This document shows positions 21,514 to 30,896 of a stretch of 30,896 nt of DNA, piece after piece (position 1 is the stretch's first letter; each line of letters opens with the position of its first letter). The notes beneath the pieces are model-generated. The model ran no database searches, was not told the DNA's origin, and saw only the letters and a program-made list of their open reading frames with translations. The position numbers and the translations under genes were made by a program. This stretch comes from Phoronis australis (lineage: Eukaryota; Phoronida; Phoronidae), in assembly GCA_002633005.1 (NCBI GenBank), contig NMRA01000843.1, positions 1 through 30,896 on the forward strand. Direction: 5' to 3'.

Positions 21514-22140
21514 GCACAAAGCTGTATAGGCCTGCATGTACTAACAAGCTGTATTTAAACGATAGTCTTCACTGGTAGCTGGCACTGAGGCTAGCTAAGG
21601 TCTGCCGCGGCAGTGTGACACAGGACTAACCAGCCCGTAATTTCATGCAAGTGTCTGAAACTATCTTTGAATATATGAGGCATTTATGATTTGAGCATTT
21701 TACTTCGACAAAACAGCTTGCAACCGCATGCATTTACCGTTCGCCAGTGTCTGGTCTCGATCGGCACTGGGTCCGATACGCTGCGGTCCCGAGTCTAGCA
21801 AAATAATTTCTGTCAAAATTTATTCGCCACATTTCTTCAGCAAATTCGATAAAATTGTCTGTATTTTGATTCTATTAAAATTAAGGCGCTGTCGATTATT
21901 TTATCCCCATTTACAGGCTAGTAACCAGCACTGCTCCAGTCACACTGACGGCGTTTTCTTAACCTGGCGTGCGTTCAGTAGATGCTAGGACCTACGCTAG
22001 GACCTAGCTAAAACCTAGTCAAAGTCACGTGTTCTCATTTAAAATGCACGGCAATATCTCACATAACCTCGCGAAGTCTTGCTTTTTATAGCGAAGTCCT
22101 AGCGTTACTGAACGGGAGGCTGGGTTCCTGAATGAATTGT
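21514..22140. other. spacer upstream of candidate promoter
   Basis: No gene recognised. Near 21982-22018 the word CTAGGACCTA recurs with a variant CTAGCTAAAACCTAG, followed by CACGTG. The small plus ORF at 21728-21988 has no domain. Confidence 0.35.
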
Positions 22141-22166
22141 ACTTCCGGGTTCGCGGCAAGTTCAAA
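22141..22166 (+). promoter_or_regulatory. TATA-less promoter with ETS site
   Basis: ACTTCCGGGTTCGCGG, a strong ETS-family site in a short GC-rich island, lies 20 bases before a YY1-type AAAATGGCGG. This is the classic layout of housekeeping-gene promoters in animals. Confidence 0.4.
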
Positions 22167-22193
22167 ATGGCGGTCGTTCTTCGGGTGCGAATC
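22167..22193 (+). CDS. candidate nine-codon first exon
   Basis: TTCAAAATGGCGG starts MAVVLRVRI and is followed immediately by a strong donor, ATC|GTGAGT (22194). Very short first exons behind ETS/YY1 promoters are common in animals. The gene cannot be named from nine residues and no matching downstream exon was recognised. Confidence 0.35.
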
Positions 22194-24276
22194 GTGAGTG
22201 GCGCGTTCATTTAAAATTTTTTCGATTACGGATTGTGTATTAGTTATGGGGTAAGTACTTCTTGGATCCTTATAACATCCTCTAACCATGTAATAAGGGT
22301 TAACAACGTGTGAGACCAGGACTTTAATCACCACAAAAATAGAAGTACCGGGATGTAAATCCGCACTGAATGACAGCATGTTAAACGTTTTAATTAAGTA
22401 CTGAGTAAAGCAAAAGCGACGAAAATGTCACCAAAATTACAATAACGTAAAACGTCAGCATGCTGTATTTATTTGAATTACATACTTGCACATGGAATTG
22501 TTTGATTGAATTAATAAGCTTCTTCGCAGTCCAAACGAGTACACTGGGCGACAATGCGTGACATTCCTGTCTCGGACTTTTCAAAGACAGCTGAAAGGGA
22601 TATTGTTGCTTTCACGACCGAAAAGCATTTTTGAGATTATTCTACAAATTTATCATTTTGGTATAGATTTTGAGGATTTTATGTCGAGGCACTCGCTCAC
22701 TTTCATTTTTTTATTTTGACTATAAATGACCAGCACTCATTACATGCCTGAATAAAAATTAATGGGTGTTTTACGATTTGAAGCAATGAAATACAAAAAA
22801 ATATATTGAGTGTTTCTGACAATGAAAGACATGTCATACTGAATCTTCTCACCTGTATTATTAGCCTAGTACGATCAGCGTGACAACAGCCAACACACAC
22901 TCTCTTGATGCGAGCGCTATAATGTGAATACTTGCACACAGTCGTCTTTGAAGAACGGCTGGGTATCACTACAGAAAACAGATTACATATGTACAAAGAA
23001 GTAGCACTGTAGAACTACAGGAAGTTCTTTTGGTTCTATGGAGATATCAATGCTGTCCAATTGAAAGGGACCGATGAAGATTGGCTTATCAGTTTACCGG
23101 GCTTCAACTAAAAGGCAAAAAACTGACTTAGCAATGATTTTGTTCGTTGACACTTCCTGGTTTTAGGATAACTTAAAGTTCATTGTGAGTTGTTTTTTGA
23201 ATTCGCAAACATTTACTGTGCTGCATATCGCTATGTGTTTAGTCTCAGAGTAATTCAATTTACAGAAAAGGGAAGTTTTTTTCCATCGATTTAGGCCTAC
23301 CGGGAATTCCCTTAACAAGGCGCCTCAATTGTACGCTCATGGGTCTATTTACGGATTTATTTTTGAATCTATGCCACGCTGAGCCTACTTTTGGAATCTC
23401 AATGAAAGACTACTTTAAACTTGATTGTAGTTTGCAAACTTATGCACGTCATCGTTAACTCTTGATACAGAGAGAAATTAATAAAAATTTGTCCTTCATG
23501 TGAAATCTTTTGAATACCAGGAGCGATTGTACTGATTCATGGTTTAAAAATGTCAGAAATTCCGTAATACCCTTCAACTTAAGTGGTATTTGGAAGTCCA
23601 TAGACCTCTTGCACACGAAGGGCCTAGTATCTACTAGCATATGACTCCAGCAAACGAAGCCATTTGGTCAGATTTACACCGTACTATGATACGATCTGTT
23701 TTGTATGCAATTTCGTCAATTCAGATAGTCTTGTATTTCTCTCATTTGCTGTTATTTTTTACAAATGTTGATTCAGTTTCTTATTTCTGGGCGGTGGTTG
23801 CATGCTCATTTTGTTTCAGACCAAATTTATAAGATACGAAAATAGAACAGTATAGTTGATACATAACCACAACAAAGCATTCTGCTCCAATAACAAGACA
23901 ACTGTTTACATGGTGTATTTATCGTGTGTCTCACGTTACATCAGTTATCCTTGCAAGATCACTGTTTCGCTCTTTGTGTTCAGCTAAACTCGTCCTTGAA
24001 TAACCAAATATGAACCAAATGTCCAAAGATCTACACCATACCTCAAGTGCTAAAATTCACGATGTATAACCACCAAAAACCTTGCACTATTAAATTCTCT
24101 GACCATGGAAACATGGGTGAAACCGTCAAAATAACCTGCCTCCATGCGGTGCTTGGTAAGGAAATTATAAGCAAAAATAGAATTTTGCGTAATGGCAGCC
24201 TTAATTTGCATATTTAAAAAGGCTCAGAGGTTGTGAACTGTCACATCCCTAAATCATGGTCACTTAACCTTAGGTT
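22194..24276. other. non-coding stretch
   Basis: May be an intron of the gene starting at 22167. ORFs here are short and unrecognised. No repeat or RNA gene seen. Confidence 0.35.
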
Positions 24277-24280
24277 ATAT

Positions 24281-24313
24281 TATAAAACAGCAAAAAATAT
24301 CAGTTAAATCCAG
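24281..24313 (+). promoter_or_regulatory. possible TATA-box promoter
   Basis: TATATTATAAAACAG at 24277-24291 places a TATA box about 30 bases before the start of the 38-bp repeat array. Supported by motif and spacing only. Confidence 0.25.
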
Positions 24314-24465
24314 GTTGAGCCCCTGTCTCCCGCACTATTGGCATGGATCCAGTTGAGCCCCTGTCTCCCGCACTATTGACATGGATCCAGTTGAGCCCCT
24401 GTCTCCCGCACTATTGGCATGGATCCAGTTGAGTCCCTGTCTCCCGCACAATTGGCATGGATCCA
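24314..24465. repeat. 38-bp tandem repeat, four units
   Basis: Units at 24314-24351, 24352-24389, 24390-24427 and 24428-24465. They differ by only a few bases. Each contains GTTGAGCCCCTGTCTCCCGC and ends GCATGGATCCA (one unit has ACATGGATCCA), so each carries an ATG. The unit length is not a multiple of three. Confidence 0.95.
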
Positions 24466-24720
24466 GCTGCCCGACACGGAAACGGTATGTGCAACGACTG
24501 TGCGAAACTTTGCGATGAGCCTGGAGTGAACTTGAAGGCTACTTGTGGTGGTGATCGAAACTTAAGCAATTTGCATTTAAGAATTGTCAGAATACTTCAC
24601 ATTCATGTCCATCAAATAAAAGTTCAGTCCTGCGTAGACACGAAACAGGTTGTTGGCTTCCGTGTAATAGACGCAACCGTCAGCTTCACGTTTTTCGAAA
24701 ACGTCACTCTAGTGTTGTAG
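24457..24720 (+). CDS. small cysteine-containing ORF
   Basis: 87 codons starting at the ATG of the last 38-bp repeat unit. The early part, CNDCAKLCDEPGVNLKATC, has four closely spaced cysteines. The remainder is hydrophobic and basic with no known domain. A donor-like ACG|GTATGT lies ten codons in, so only the start may be coding. TATA-like sequence and the repeat lie upstream. The product is not recognised. Confidence 0.25.
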   Translation: MDPAARHGNGMCNDCAKLCDEPGVNLKATCGGDRNLSNLHLRIVRILHIHVHQIKVQSCVDTKQVVGFRVIDATVSFTFFENVTLVL

Positions 24721-25272
24721 TGAGTAGACTTGTCGTGACAACGCAATATTTAGAAGGAAGTTTGTTATATTGTAATGGTTTCTTAATTTCAGCTTTACCA
24801 GCGAGGGCTTTTGAATTTGTTACTTGTAGACCGGACTGTTTTGCGGCCTCCTGGCTCAATTATTATTGACAGTACATTCCCAACTTATTTTGGGGTGTCC
24901 AAATACAAAATAAGTATTTGGTATCTTCTCAGACAAACTGAATTAGTTACTTGGTGATCTGCCCCGTGGACGAAATAGGATGGCAGCACAGGCGACGAAG
25001 GGGCGGCATAATTAAAAGACACGGAGCAGCAAAACCGATGATGACCGTAAGGCGGTAGTGTCGCGGCACGAAATTTGTGGAACATCGTCACTAAGTTCTG
25101 GCAAGGATGGTCACTATAAAACAAATGTGCGGTTTCTTATGGATGTCTCAAACCTTATTAACAACAATTGGCCATTTTTACAATATTTCACATTATCTAG
25201 GGAAATACCCTTTCTTTATTCCCGGGTAACTTCAAAAAAATACATACCGTGTAGCGACTCACGAGAATAAAA
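24721..25272. other. spacer
   Basis: No gene recognised; the minus ORF at 24885-25124 has no domain. Confidence 0.4.
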
Positions 25273-25460
25273 TTAAGATAAAACAGAACCACCTTGGAAC
25301 CGCACAACTGCGTGCATACTTGTACCATGGAAAATGTCCGCCAGCAGGCCAGGACAATTTTCTAGAAAGAATTCATAAATGAACTCCATTCTCACTCTAT
25401 GTTCTCTGATGATACTTGAAAGAAGCTGTTTGTGTGTAGTGCAACACTGCTTCACTTGTA
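25273..25460 (-). pseudogene. C-terminal fragment of a FAM111-like protease
   Basis: The open frame (60 codons) contains IREHRVRMEFIYEFFLENC followed by LLADIFHG. This matches the C-terminal part of the gene at 28688-29008 (IEQGVRMECVYEFLENN, LCADIFRG) in order and spacing. Upstream similarity continues in another frame (EAVLHYTQ against VAVMHSCG), so a frameshift separates the parts. The catalytic-Ser segment is not present. It is a decayed or truncated duplicate on the same strand as its relative, about 3.4 kb away. Confidence 0.7.
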
Positions 25461-25966
25461 ATAGATAAGGTTACAATACCCAACAATGGAAGTTGAAAAT
25501 ACAAATTGAAACATGTTTTACTCGTCTCTTAGTCTACCTCTAGTGGCTGTCACGGTTTTAATAGGATGAATGCTTTCAGTCACAAAGCTGAGTAAATAAC
25601 ATGCAGCAAATTAAGTCAAATACTGGAGATAGGGATTGAGTTGATTTGGCTACGTTGCCGCGTCCTCAACTCGAGGATCTTCGGCAGGCCACTGAGGTGT
25701 CACGTGACTCATCATGTGATCGACAACACGCGGAATACTCTTCAGCGCCCTATCCCAAGTTCTCGGTAACAGAAATCTCAGGCCCCTTGTCTATTTAAGC
25801 TGGGATTCTTCACTCGTTCATATATTGCTTCCATAACCTGAACCAGTTTTCTTCCCTATCCAGAATTGTGACATTATCCGATGGAGAAAGAATGGTCCTT
25901 ATCACCATGTGACTGAATACTTTCGAATCATTACGGAGGTTGTTGTGATTCGGCGGTACCAAAAGC
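25461..25966. other. spacer with E-box
   Basis: No gene recognised. GTCACGTGACTCATCATGTGA near 25700 combines a palindromic E-box with an AP-1-like site, and CTATTTAAGC near 25790 is TATA-like, so a promoter is possible. Confidence 0.3.
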
Positions 25967-26764
25967 GTGAAGAAAGCGTAAGGTAAGCGTTAGAGAGGCT
26001 TGAGGAAGGTGTTCAATAAACCGGAGGCAAGCGTGAGCGCTACTCGGAGAGTAAACGTGAGAAGACCGTGACAGATTTCATTCATGCCTGTGTTCCGGTT
26101 ACGGCCGGGTTACGCTTAACCAGACCCGAAGAAGCCCGGATGAAGTCTAATAATTTAGTGACGGTACTGTAAGTATAGTTTATGATGTTGATGAGCAAGT
26201 AGTTTGTACGTCACTTTCTCGATCATAACTGGGACGCGCCCATATAGGCAAAGGGAAGCTTAACTGAGCATCGTCATTTAACGTAGCAATTAAGACTATT
26301 GATGTCACCACTTGACTTCCTTTGGCGTTTCCATATTGGTTTCTGTTAGATTACATATTGTATGATACTTGTGTGAAGAAAGCGTGAGGTAGGCGTTAGA
26401 GAGGCTTGAGGAAGGTGTTCACTAAACCGGAGTCAAGCGTGAGCGCTACCCGGAGAGCTAGTCTAAACGTGAGAAGACCGTGACAGATTTCCCTCACGCC
26501 TGTGTTCCGGTTACGGTTACGCTTAACCAAACCCGAAGAAGCCCGGATGAAGTCTATTAATTTAGTGACGTACTGTAAGTATAGTTTATGATGTTGATGA
26601 GCAAGTAGTTTGTACGTCACTTTCTCGATCGTAACTGGGACGCGCCCATAGGCAAAGGGAAGCTTAACCGAGCATCGTCATTTAACGTAGTAATTAAGAC
26701 TACTGATGTTACCACTTGATTTCCATATTGGTTTCTGTTAGATTTCATGTTGTATGATACTTGT
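25967..26764. repeat. 406-bp tandem duplication, two units
   Basis: Units 25967-26372 and 26373-26764 align throughout: GTGAAGAAAGCGT, GAGAAGACCGTGACAGATTT, GTAAGTATAGTTTATGATG and CATATTGGTTTCTGTTAGAT occur in each. The second unit has several small deletions (ACGGCCGG and CTTTGGCG are missing). The minus ORF at 26396-26620 is not shared intact by the first unit. Probably non-coding. Confidence 0.9.
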
Positions 26765-28640
26765 GTGATACTTACGTACCTTCATCCAGTGTAACCGCCA
26801 CCACCGTAAAATAGAAGCTCTACCACAGCCGAACAGATGAGCGTCCCGGAGACGCAAGTTGCTCGCGAAAACACAAGACCAAGCTAGATATCACCATTAA
26901 AACTGAAAGGCAATTTGGCACAGACGACTAAGGCTAAGGGCCGAATATAATTGCACACAAAAATGACTCGTCAGTTATTAGAAAATCTCATAAACTATTC
27001 CCTGTCTCAGTCAGCATGTAAGTTAGACCACTGTTTCCGTTTTGAACAGGGAATAAATTGACGCGAGTTGTCTAGTGGCACTTGTTATTGATCTAAATGA
27101 CAAGTTGCCTTCTTACACATGTGCAGTAGCCTTGACAATAGAAAGGGTACAACCATATCCTGAGCATGGTTTTGTACATGGTTCGCATGGGCAGAATTAC
27201 CGATATAAGCACAGCTTCGAATATAGGCGCATGGGCCTAAATACGCGCATACATGGTCATAATAATGATAACATTATCTGTGCACGTGCGTACATGTTTC
27301 CACCAAACGCAAGCACTTTAATGGCTGTGAATGTAAGAGACATGTAGAGTAGATCAACCTTTTATTGTTACAAACACTCTAGGACATGCAAATACATGTG
27401 ATGATGATGACATCACGATTCACATACACACAGATGAATTATGTGCTTTGAAAGCGCGGTGTTTACATCTCTATGTAGACAGTCGCTTAAAAGGTTTGTA
27501 ACGTTTGACTTTTTACACGACAATGAAATAAGTGTTTATACTCGAGTGCATAACTAAGGGAATAAAACAATTAAGCATATTATAACCATTTAGCGCGACT
27601 GTGTTGTTTTAATAGCTGAGCCTTCCAATATTTTGTGACACCCTGTATTCATAAAATTGAGTGAACACCAAGAAGTAACAAGGTACGCTAGATGGGGTGC
27701 ACAACAAAGTATTGCTTGTCACATTTTGACAAGTGTTTACACAGCCGATGACTTCACTGTTGGACCATGCAACACAACGGAACAATTACAAGTTGTATAA
27801 ATATAAACAAATATGATGACACGAAATTTACAATGAATCAGGAATGAAGAAAATTAAAGAAACGCGTAGTGTTAAAGCACAACAAGTGGGGTAAATGGGT
27901 TACTGTATAATCACGTGATGTGTAGACAATTATTACATATGTACAACGACATACAATTGATGTCGCAGAATTCCAAATGGTGGCACTGTTGTGAACAAAT
28001 GGTAGATCTAGAGCGGAACTCAGTTAGCAGCGCGAGACGTCAGATGTCTTTTGATGGGCATCCCAACATTACGGACAGTATATTGTCTCCCAGTAACCCA
28101 TCCCGACACACATGGCCAAAGACAAGCCCCTTGTTGTTGAGAGTACGACCCTGCGGTTTGATGGTCGACTTGAAAAGTTCAAAGTTTACTAAAATTTATA
28201 GGAAAATAAAACAGTATAATCACGAACGCCAGTACCGAGAGTGAAATGTCAACTGGGTTCTGCTCCCTACAAGGCAATGCACTGGCAAGACTTGCAAATT
28301 GGCTTATGGAACCCGTTTCACTAAACTGTTGCGTCTTAAGGAGGTAACTTTGTGAAATAACTGATCAGACAAGTTACCAAACAGTGTTCATTTTTGATCT
28401 AGAAACATGAAAAGTTCACTTGACCATGTAACCGACCATGCTGAAAAACGACCACAGCCCACACTGACCACAAACTCACTAGACTGATCACTTCGACAGC
28501 CTTGAAAACTATCACTTTGTACAACTAAATCGACTATCATGCTCAATTATCTAAGTTCATCACCACTTAGAATAACAAATAACCTTATGAGTGTACCCAT
28601 GTAGGTTAGTTGGTGATCTAGTACCAAGCTTACTTGAGGC
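26765..28640. other. spacer downstream of the protease gene
   Basis: No recognised gene. Plus-strand frames at 27075-27347 (no ATG at its start) and 27915-28244 are open but have no domain. ACACCCTGTAT near 27640 resembles transposon-end wording. AT-rich overall. Confidence 0.4.
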
Positions 28641-28708
28641 ATCATAGATCACGCTACACGAGCTGGCTTGACCAAGACCATCACAGATCACACTACACGA
28701 GCTGGCTT
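28641..28708. repeat. 39-bp tandem duplication at the protease stop
   Basis: ATCATAGATCACGCTACACG at 28641 recurs as ATCACAGATCACACTACACG at 28680, both followed by AGCTGGCTT. The second copy covers the last codons and the stop of the protease gene, so the gene's end has been duplicated into its 3' flank. Confidence 0.85.
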
Positions 28709-29008
28709 TTTTCCACGGAAAATATCTGCACACAAGTCAGCGTGATTATTTTCTAAGAACTCGTAGACACACTCCATCCTCACTCCCTGCTCAATAGCAT
28801 CAAGATGAAATTCCCCAGGCGCCACCCTTATGAAATGTCCGCACGAGTGCATGACGGCCACGCACGCCCGTTTTTTGTGGTCAGCTACAAACCCTGGACT
28901 TCCTGAGCTGCCGTTGCCGAATTTTTCGCTGGATTGGTAAAGCGCTCGCCGTTTGTCTGTTATTTTCTTGAACACGTCGTTGTTATATTTCCTGTGTAGC
29001 CCAAGGAG
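28688..29008 (-). CDS. FAM111-like trypsin-fold serine protease, last exon
   Basis: 107 codons including TGA. It opens after acceptor ATACTTACAG and reads LLGLHRKYNNDVFKKITDKR, then GNGSSGSPGFV, which carries the catalytic serine in GSSGSPGF. The C-terminal tail ends VRMECVYEFLENNHADLCAD. The phase (0) matches the donor of the exon at 30035-30366, so the two join cleanly as TQK|LLG. Such proteases occur as multi-copy families in some invertebrates; the substrate is unknown. The open frame continues upstream only because the minisatellite in the intron has no stops. Confidence 0.7.
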   Translation of the reverse strand, partial: LLGLHRKYNNDVFKKITDKRRALYQSSEKFGNGSSGSPGFVADHKKRACVAVMHSCGHFIRVAPGEFHLDAIEQGVRMECVYEFLENNHADLCADIFRGKKPARVV

Positions 29009-29621
29009 CTGTAAGTATAACAAGGAGCTGTACATGTAAGTATAACAAGGAGCTGTAGATGTAAGTATAACAAGGAGCTGTAGATGTAAGTATAACAAGG
29101 AGCTGTACATGTAAGTATAACAAGGAGCTGTAGATGTAAGTATAACAAGGAGCTGTACATGTAAGTATAACAAGGAGCTGTAGATGTAAGTATAACAAGG
29201 AGCTGTACATGTAAGTATAACAAGGAGCTGTAGATGTAAGTATAACAAGGAGCTGTACATGTAAGTATAACAAGGAGCTGTAGATGTAAGTATAACAAGG
29301 AGCTGTACATGTAAGTATAACAAGGAGCTGTAGATGTAAGTATAACAAGGAGCTGTACATGTAAGTATAACAAGGAGCTGTAGATGTAAGTATAACAAGG
29401 AGCTGTACATGTAAGTATAACAAGGAGCTGTAGATGTAAGTATAACAAGGAGCTGTACATGTAAGTATAACAAGGAGCTGTAGATGTAAGTATAACAAGG
29501 AGCTGTACATGTAAGTATAACAAGGAGCTGTAGATGTAAGTATAACAAGGAGCTGTACATGTAAGTATAACAAGGAGCTGTAGATGTAAGTATAACAAGG
29601 AGCTGTACATGTAAGTACAAC
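29003..29621. repeat. 25-bp minisatellite, 24 units, built on a splice acceptor
   Basis: One shortened unit (29003-29021) precedes 24 full units (29022-29621). The core is GGAGCTGTA.ATGTAAGTAT, where the variable base alternates C and G. The alternation is almost strict, giving a 50-bp higher-order period with one G-G pair near the left end. On the minus strand each unit reads TACATGTACAG|CTCCTT or TACATCTACAG|CTCCTT, copying the acceptor and first exonic bases of the adjacent protease exon. No unit has a stop in any minus frame, so three long repetitive ORFs appear that are not independent proteins. On the plus strand every unit has the donor-like GTAAGTAT. Confidence 0.95.
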
Positions 29622-30034
29622 AACGTGATTTCGTAAACAACAGGTTAAGAACATGCAAGATGCAAACTGTGACTGACGATTATTGAAATAAAACAATAAT
29701 CGATATACGATTTAATTTTAAGAATATATTGAAGGACATAAAAATGTCAACCTTGTTTCCAAGAAAACTGAAAGAATTTAAGCCAGTCGCCTAAGCATCT
29801 TTTCTCTGAACTCACGAGAGAACACCGATATATTTGAATTCAGTGAAATCTCTTATCTCACTAGCACTCGACTGGCAAATTTCTAGTAATGCTACCGATA
29901 TAACTTATGTAAAAAATCGTCCATCCTAAATTGTACTGTAGAACTAGTTTAATTGGTTGTATTTAAAAATGGACAGGTGTACACCGTAGGTCACACCCTA
30001 CTCATTCTGAGTGACATAATCAATGTTATCGCAC
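29622..30034 (-). other. remainder of the protease intron
   Basis: Together with the minisatellite this is the 1.03-kb intron between the two protease exons. The donor is AAG|GTGCGA at 30034. AT-rich, no other feature. Confidence 0.5.
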
Positions 30035-30366
30035 CTTTTGTGTATTGTGTGGCGATGTACAAGTACGGTCAATTGTACACTGAGTATCCAAAACTTTCCC
30101 GTCACCAGTTGGATGTCCAACAAAATGAATACATTCCTGCCCATCGATAGTCGCAAAGTCAGTAATAGGCGGTGGAAGCGAGTATTTATTGGTCGTCTCA
30201 CACTCGCTGAAGGCTATTGGAAGTATCGCGTCGAAATCAAGGTCTAGGACGGCCACATCGAGGTCCTCGCAATGAGCCAATATGGCGCGGATAGGCGCTG
30301 CTCCGACACCGTCTGTGCCCAACAAGCGAGGCTTGTCGAAATGGAATACTGCCACGTTCTCCTTGG
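30035..30366 (-). CDS. FAM111-like trypsin-fold serine protease, internal exon
   Basis: 332 bases between acceptor TACTTTACAG and donor AAG|GTGCGA. It encodes KENVAVFHFDKPRLLG, then CEDLDVAVLDLDFD, in which the Asp of DVAVL is the probable catalytic aspartate. GQECIHFVGHPTGDGKVLD follows and resembles the strand before the oxyanion region. The exon starts mid-codon, so an upstream exon must carry the catalytic His; it is not visible up to 30896 and probably lies outside. FAM111-like is the best label; another cytosolic or nuclear trypsin-like family is possible. Confidence 0.65.
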
Positions 30367-30896
30367 CTGTAAAGTACATATTTGAAATGATCAACAAACT
30401 GGTGTATCAGCTCATTAATGCATTATAGAATGCACTAAATGACTCCACATGACGTGCTGTAATTATAGATTACCCGAAATACATACATGCAGGAATACTA
30501 CAGTCATACTTTATCTAGAATTCATTTCATCTTTGAATGTTTCTACTCGACTTTTGGTCTCGTTGGGATATTTCCAGATGAAACGAATTCAGGAAAAAAA
30601 ACCCGGGCCTGCAAAGTGACCAAGATAATCCTTGATGTTAAGTATCAGTCCACGGATCCACCGACCACTGTACAGCCAACAAGCGGCAAGGTGGGGGGTC
30701 AGCCATTCAGATCCATGTTTAGTCTGATAAAACACATTAGGGATGAGAGAAAATGGGTGAAGTATGACACCACAAAGTTTGGTGGTTTAGGAGATACAAG
30801 GGAAGTGTTGTGGGGGGCAAAATGAGGCAATTTCTTGGTGTGGAATGAGTCATTTTTGACCAAATTTTCTACTCCAGTTTCTGCTTCAAACAGAAT
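30367..30896. other. upstream intron or flank of the protease gene
   Basis: No exon with a catalytic histidine was found on the minus strand. The plus ORF at 30487-30825 is open but unrecognised, and antisense to the protease gene. Confidence 0.35.

Noticed and set aside
27075-28244. Plus-strand ORFs at 27075-27347 and 27915-28244
   Set aside because: The first lacks an ATG at its start; neither shows a domain, signal peptide, splice context or coding-like composition.
29003-29621. CRISPR array
   Set aside because: Units are contiguous with no unique spacers, and the context is eukaryotic.
28688-29696. Three long overlapping minus-strand repetitive ORFs (232-311 codons) as a repeat protein
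   Set aside because: They are open only because the 25-bp unit lacks stop codons in all three minus frames. The unique part of the longest is the protease last exon, whose splice acceptor lies at the array edge.
30487-30825. 112-codon plus-strand ORF
   Set aside because: Unrecognised, low-complexity in places, and antisense to the region upstream of the protease exon.

Overview
This is animal nuclear DNA that is mostly non-coding. The signs are AT-rich intergenic sequence, coding blocks with GT/AG intron edges, retrotransposon relics, MITE-like repeats, minisatellites and several short ATGGCGG-type candidate start sites. No prokaryotic operon, rRNA, tRNA or CRISPR array was seen. The mix of PAN/apple-type secreted exons, a FAM111-like trypsin-fold protease, R2-type retrotransposons with a restriction-like endonuclease, and Penelope-like reverse transcriptase suggests a marine invertebrate, perhaps a cnidarian. 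That placement is an inference of low to moderate confidence.

Layout. Positions 1-135 hold the end of a MITE-like repeat. Positions 370-13672 form one very large inverted-repeat structure. Its left arm (370-3452) and right arm (10034-13672) are reverse complements with modest divergence. The outer ends are hairpin-forming, promoter-like and bordered by TTAA/TTAT. The 6.6 kb between the arms contains a 1.5-kb tandem direct duplication (3459-6565) and an exon for a signal peptide plus PAN/apple-like domain (7783-8079), with possible further exons up to 9984. A single ambiguous base sits exactly at the inner edge of the right arm.

Positions 14.8-18.2 kb are a retroelement graveyard. They hold another MITE-like copy, a frameshifted Penelope-like reverse transcriptase (15515-16080, minus), and an R2-type non-LTR element on the minus strand (16224-18163). 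The middle of the R2-type element is lost in an 862-base run of N. Positions 18.2-25.3 kb are largely anonymous. They carry two more copies of the MITE-like family, a strong candidate promoter with a tiny first coding exon (22141-22193), and a 38-bp tandem repeat in front of a small ORF (24281-24720).

Positions 25.3-30.4 kb contain two relatives of one protease gene on the minus strand: a decayed C-terminal fragment (25273-25460) and a better-preserved gene with two visible exons (30035-30366 and 28688-29008). Its intron ends in a 24-copy, 25-bp minisatellite whose every unit repeats the gene's own 3' splice-acceptor sequence. A 406-bp tandem duplication lies at 25967-26764. I see no co-regulated gene set. 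The most unusual items are the giant inverted repeat and the splice-acceptor minisatellite.
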